Of a stretch of DNA of 7,719 nucleotides, positions 5,888-7,719 are shown in pieces. Made by a program: the position numbers and the translations under genes. The notes under the pieces were generated by a model, which was given only the letters and a program-made list of their open reading frames with translations, did not search any database and had not been told where the DNA came from. Numbering within the stretch: the first letter of the stretch is position 1; each line of letters starts with the position of its first letter. Where the stretch lies: positions 1-7,719 of the forward strand of contig CANAXK010000079.1 in assembly GCA_947365485.1 (NCBI GenBank), read 5' to 3'. This DNA is from an uncultured bacterium (lineage in GTDB: Bacteria; Cyanobacteriota; Vampirovibrionia; Gastranaerophilales; Gastranaerophilaceae).

Positions 5888-6480
5888 TAGAAAATATCTC
5901 CAAAATCAAGAATTTCATCTGCCATCTCTTTTAGCAAATCCCACAAATCCCAATCAATATCTGCTCCCTCCGGTAATTCTCCAAAAATAGTTTCAATAAG
6001 ACCTTCTGGAGTATCAATTGGTGGTGCGTAGAGAACCTCTTTTAGTTCAGGATCAAGCTCTGGCACAAGATCTTCAATTTCATCCAGATCCGCTTGAAGT
6101 TCAGGTGAAAAATCTTCTTCTAAATTTATATTGTCATTAGGAGAGCCCTTATGGGAAATGTTTTTACCTTTTTGGTTAAGTGTACCGTCTTTATTTATAT
6201 ATTTATTCAGGTCACTTTTACTTACACCATTCTGTTCTAATATTTTTTCACTTTTATTTGTGTTATCAGTGACAGGATGATGTGAGCTATGCAAGTCTTT
6301 ACTTTTTATCATCTCATCGTCTATTGTGCCCTTTCTTATTTTAGCATTCTTCTTATCTGTCCAATATACTAACAATGGAGATGCAACATAAGGTACAAAC
6401 TCCTTTTTTAAGGCTTTTGTACGCAGTTTTGGTTGTATAAGTTTGATATTTGTCCTTATTATTTGAACAGGCTTTATCAT
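5887..6480 (-). CDS. Unrecognised 197-residue protein with acidic C-terminal half
   Basis: I do not recognise it. It is split by charge. Residues 1-60 are basic and contain VPYVASPLLVYW (29-40), the only hydrophobic patch. Residues 60-118 are polar, rich in Asn, Ser, Lys and His. Residues 119-197 hold about 27 Asp/Glu and only two Lys, with a thrice-repeated PEL (126-128, 140-142, 144-146) and a Trp-containing acidic end (DIDWDLWDLL, 174-183). There is no signal peptide or transmembrane segment. The ATG lies 4 nt after the stop of the M16-like gene, with GAAGGA (6491-6496, minus strand) 10 nt upstream. Its stop shares a base with the next start (TAATG). The acidic domain could bind a basic partner such as the tail of the neighbouring 190-residue protein, or a metal or nucleic-acid-binding protein; this is conjecture. 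Confidence 0.7.
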   Translation of the reverse strand: MIKPVQIIRTNIKLIQPKLRTKALKKEFVPYVASPLLVYWTDKKNAKIRKGTIDDEMIKSKDLHSSHHPVTDNTNKSEKILEQNGVSKSDLNKYINKDGTLNQKGKNISHKGSPNDNINLEEDFSPELQADLDEIEDLVPELDPELKEVLYAPPIDTPEGLIETIFGELPEGADIDWDLWDLLKEMADEILDFGDIF

Positions 6481-6484
6481 AATA

Positions 6485-7719
6485 TTAATATCCTTCTATT
6501 ATATCTAAGTTTTGTTTACTTTTTATAATTGGTTCTTGTTTTATTATGTACTTTTGTATGTGTTGCTTAATATCGTCAATATTTATTGAATCTATTATTT
6601 CATATATATTAAATAAATTGTATTCATATTCGTACAAATATTGATTGTTGATATTTTTTTTGTAATTTTGATTTATATCTTCAGATAAATATTCTTTAAA
6701 AGTTTTTTTTAAATCTTCAAGAGTTATTGTAAAATCAGTATCACAAACCATTTTTATTATTTCTTTTTGAATTTCTATTGCTCTTTGCGGAGTTAATCTC
6801 GTGAAGTCTGGTTTTGGTAAAGAAAATTTTAAATTATGACATTTATAAGCTAAATTAGGTTTTTTAGATATCAACGGTAAGTTAATAAATTGCGTTCCAG
6901 ACTCTTCTCCGTGATATGGTTGAGATAAAAATATTAGTAGTAGTGTTGTAAAACGTGCTAGATAATTATCTCTCAGAGATAATTCCTCATAAGGATAATT
7001 GATTTCGTAAGCTTCAACATTATCATCTTTTATATATTTAAAGTCATCACTATTGAGCAAAAATTTTGTTCTTGGTGTACTTGTGTAATCATTAGAAAAT
7101 TTTATTGAAATACCAGAATTTAATACAGCTATAAGTTTTTTATAATTTTTTAAATCTTTTTTGTTAAGTGTTATAAAATATGTTGCATTTGAATCTTCCA
7201 GAGTTGTCTTTTGGTAGTTAACCATTTCATTTCGTGAAATATTTTTAATTTCATTTATAACTTCTTCTTTTGATTTTTTATCATTATGTTTGAGTAATAA
7301 ATCGACATCAGTTATCTTGTTATCAGGACTTTGTAGTATTATATCGTTTATCAAATTTTGCTTTTCTTCTTCCAAATCAGAGAATGTATAATCTGAGTGA
7401 GTTATTAAACTATTTACTTGTTGATAAATATTAAAATTATCATTTGCTTGAGAGCTAAGAGTACAAAATCCTTGCGCGCTTTCTTCTATCTGTATATCCA
7501 AATTTTGTTTTTTTAAGGCTTTTTTTAATAATTTTAAGAAAAGAGCTTTTTTTATTATGGATTTTTCATCATCTATGTTTTTTATATATAACCTTGTTTC
7601 AATAGAGGAATCCTTCATATTTGGATTTTCATCAATAAACACCCTCAAATTCGTATCCGGATATTCATACACATGAATATTCGGTAAATCCAGATGGTCC
7701 TTCCCTTCAACTTTTTTGT
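6485..7719 (-). CDS. M16-peptidase-like protein lacking the zinc motif, 5' end beyond the window
   Basis: Resembles M16 (pitrilysin/processing-peptidase) zinc proteases, which cut peptides inside a two-half clamshell. Numbering from the in-frame GTG at 7672, the protein opens with VYEYPDTNLRVFIDENP, like the first strands of an M16 half. It then has GFCTLSSQANDNFNIY (68-83, cf. G-x-x-N-A-x-T-S), LEEEKQNLINDI (100-111, cf. the ExExxVxxEI helix) and EEVINEIKNISRNEMVNYQ (136-154) with SNATYFITLN (161-170), the classic end of the first M16 domain. A second, more diverged half runs to 395. The HxxEH zinc signature is absent (LFLKLLKKAL in its place, about 44-53) and the distal Glu is Asp110, so it is predicted non-catalytic. 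The GTG has no Shine-Dalgarno and the frame stays open for 15 more codons to the right edge (contains KDHLDLPNIH), so the gene is probably truncated here. It leads the AT-rich operon within this window. Confidence 0.7.
   Translation of the reverse strand, partial: KKVEGKDHLDLPNIHVYEYPDTNLRVFIDENPNMKDSSIETRLYIKNIDDEKSIIKKALFLKLLKKALKKQNLDIQIEESAQGFCTLSSQANDNFNIYQQVNSLITHSDYTFSDLEEEKQNLINDIILQSPDNKITDVDLLLKHNDKKSKEEVINEIKNISRNEMVNYQKTTLEDSNATYFITLNKKDLKNYKKLIAVLNSGISIKFSNDYTSTPRTKFLLNSDDFKYIKDDNVEAYEINYPYEELSLRDNYLARFTTLLLIFLSQPYHGEESGTQFINLPLISKKPNLAYKCHNLKFSLPKPDFTRLTPQRAIEIQKEIIKMVCDTDFTITLEDLKKTFKEYLSEDINQNYKKNINNQYLYEYEYNLFNIYEIIDSINIDDIKQHIQKYIIKQEPIIKSKQNLDIIEGY
6491..6496 (-). promoter_or_regulatory. 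Ribosome-binding site of the 197-residue gene
   Basis: GAAGGA on the minus strand lies within the last codons of the M16-like gene, 10 nt before the ATG at 6480. It supports this start and continuous translation through the operon. Confidence 0.5.

Noticed and set aside
1..7719. tRNA, rRNA, CRISPR array or insertion-sequence transposase
   Set aside because: Looked for on both strands by eye; no cloverleaf, regular repeat-spacer pattern or transposase-like frame was seen.

Overview
The window looks like a contig from an uncultured gut-type bacterium of the cyanobacterial sister lineage Vampirovibrionia/Gastranaerophilales. This rests on impression only: a secreted TPR protein next to dusB, a stand-alone HD-GYP protein, flagellin-derived sequence and very AT-rich accessory genes. 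No rRNA or marker gene is present to prove it.

Left part (1-1001): a degenerate, mostly non-coding stretch. A short minus-strand frame runs off the left edge. A G14 homopolymer, a cluster of palindromes and a Shine-Dalgarno-containing hairpin then lead into a broken plus-strand flagellin. Its N-terminal D0/D1 helix region is joined, out of frame, to a recognisable flagellin C-terminal D0 helix, with the whole middle missing. A 13-bp direct repeat (338-350 and 998-1010) brackets this segment.

Middle part (1002-5003): ordinary, well-conserved genes of moderate GC. On the minus strand a 711-residue exported TPR protein is followed, with an 11-nt overlap, by the tRNA-dihydrouridine synthase gene dusB. 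Divergent from them, on the plus strand, is a compact HD-GYP phosphohydrolase of 249 residues. The 158-bp divergent intergenic region carries a palindrome in front of each gene.

Right part (5004-7719): a sharply AT-rich, tightly coupled minus-strand operon of four genes. Transcription enters from the right. First comes an M16-peptidase-like protein that lacks the HxxEH zinc motif and is probably truncated at the window edge. Then come an unrecognised protein of 197 residues with a strongly acidic C-terminal half, an unrecognised K/E/P-rich protein of 190 residues with a basic tail, and an unrecognised protein of 104 residues. Gene junctions are 4 nt apart, TAATG and ATGA. The last stop codon abuts the HD-GYP stop codon exactly, under a small hairpin. 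This cassette is the best candidate for an undescribed system: an M16 pseudo-peptidase made together with oppositely charged orphan proteins.
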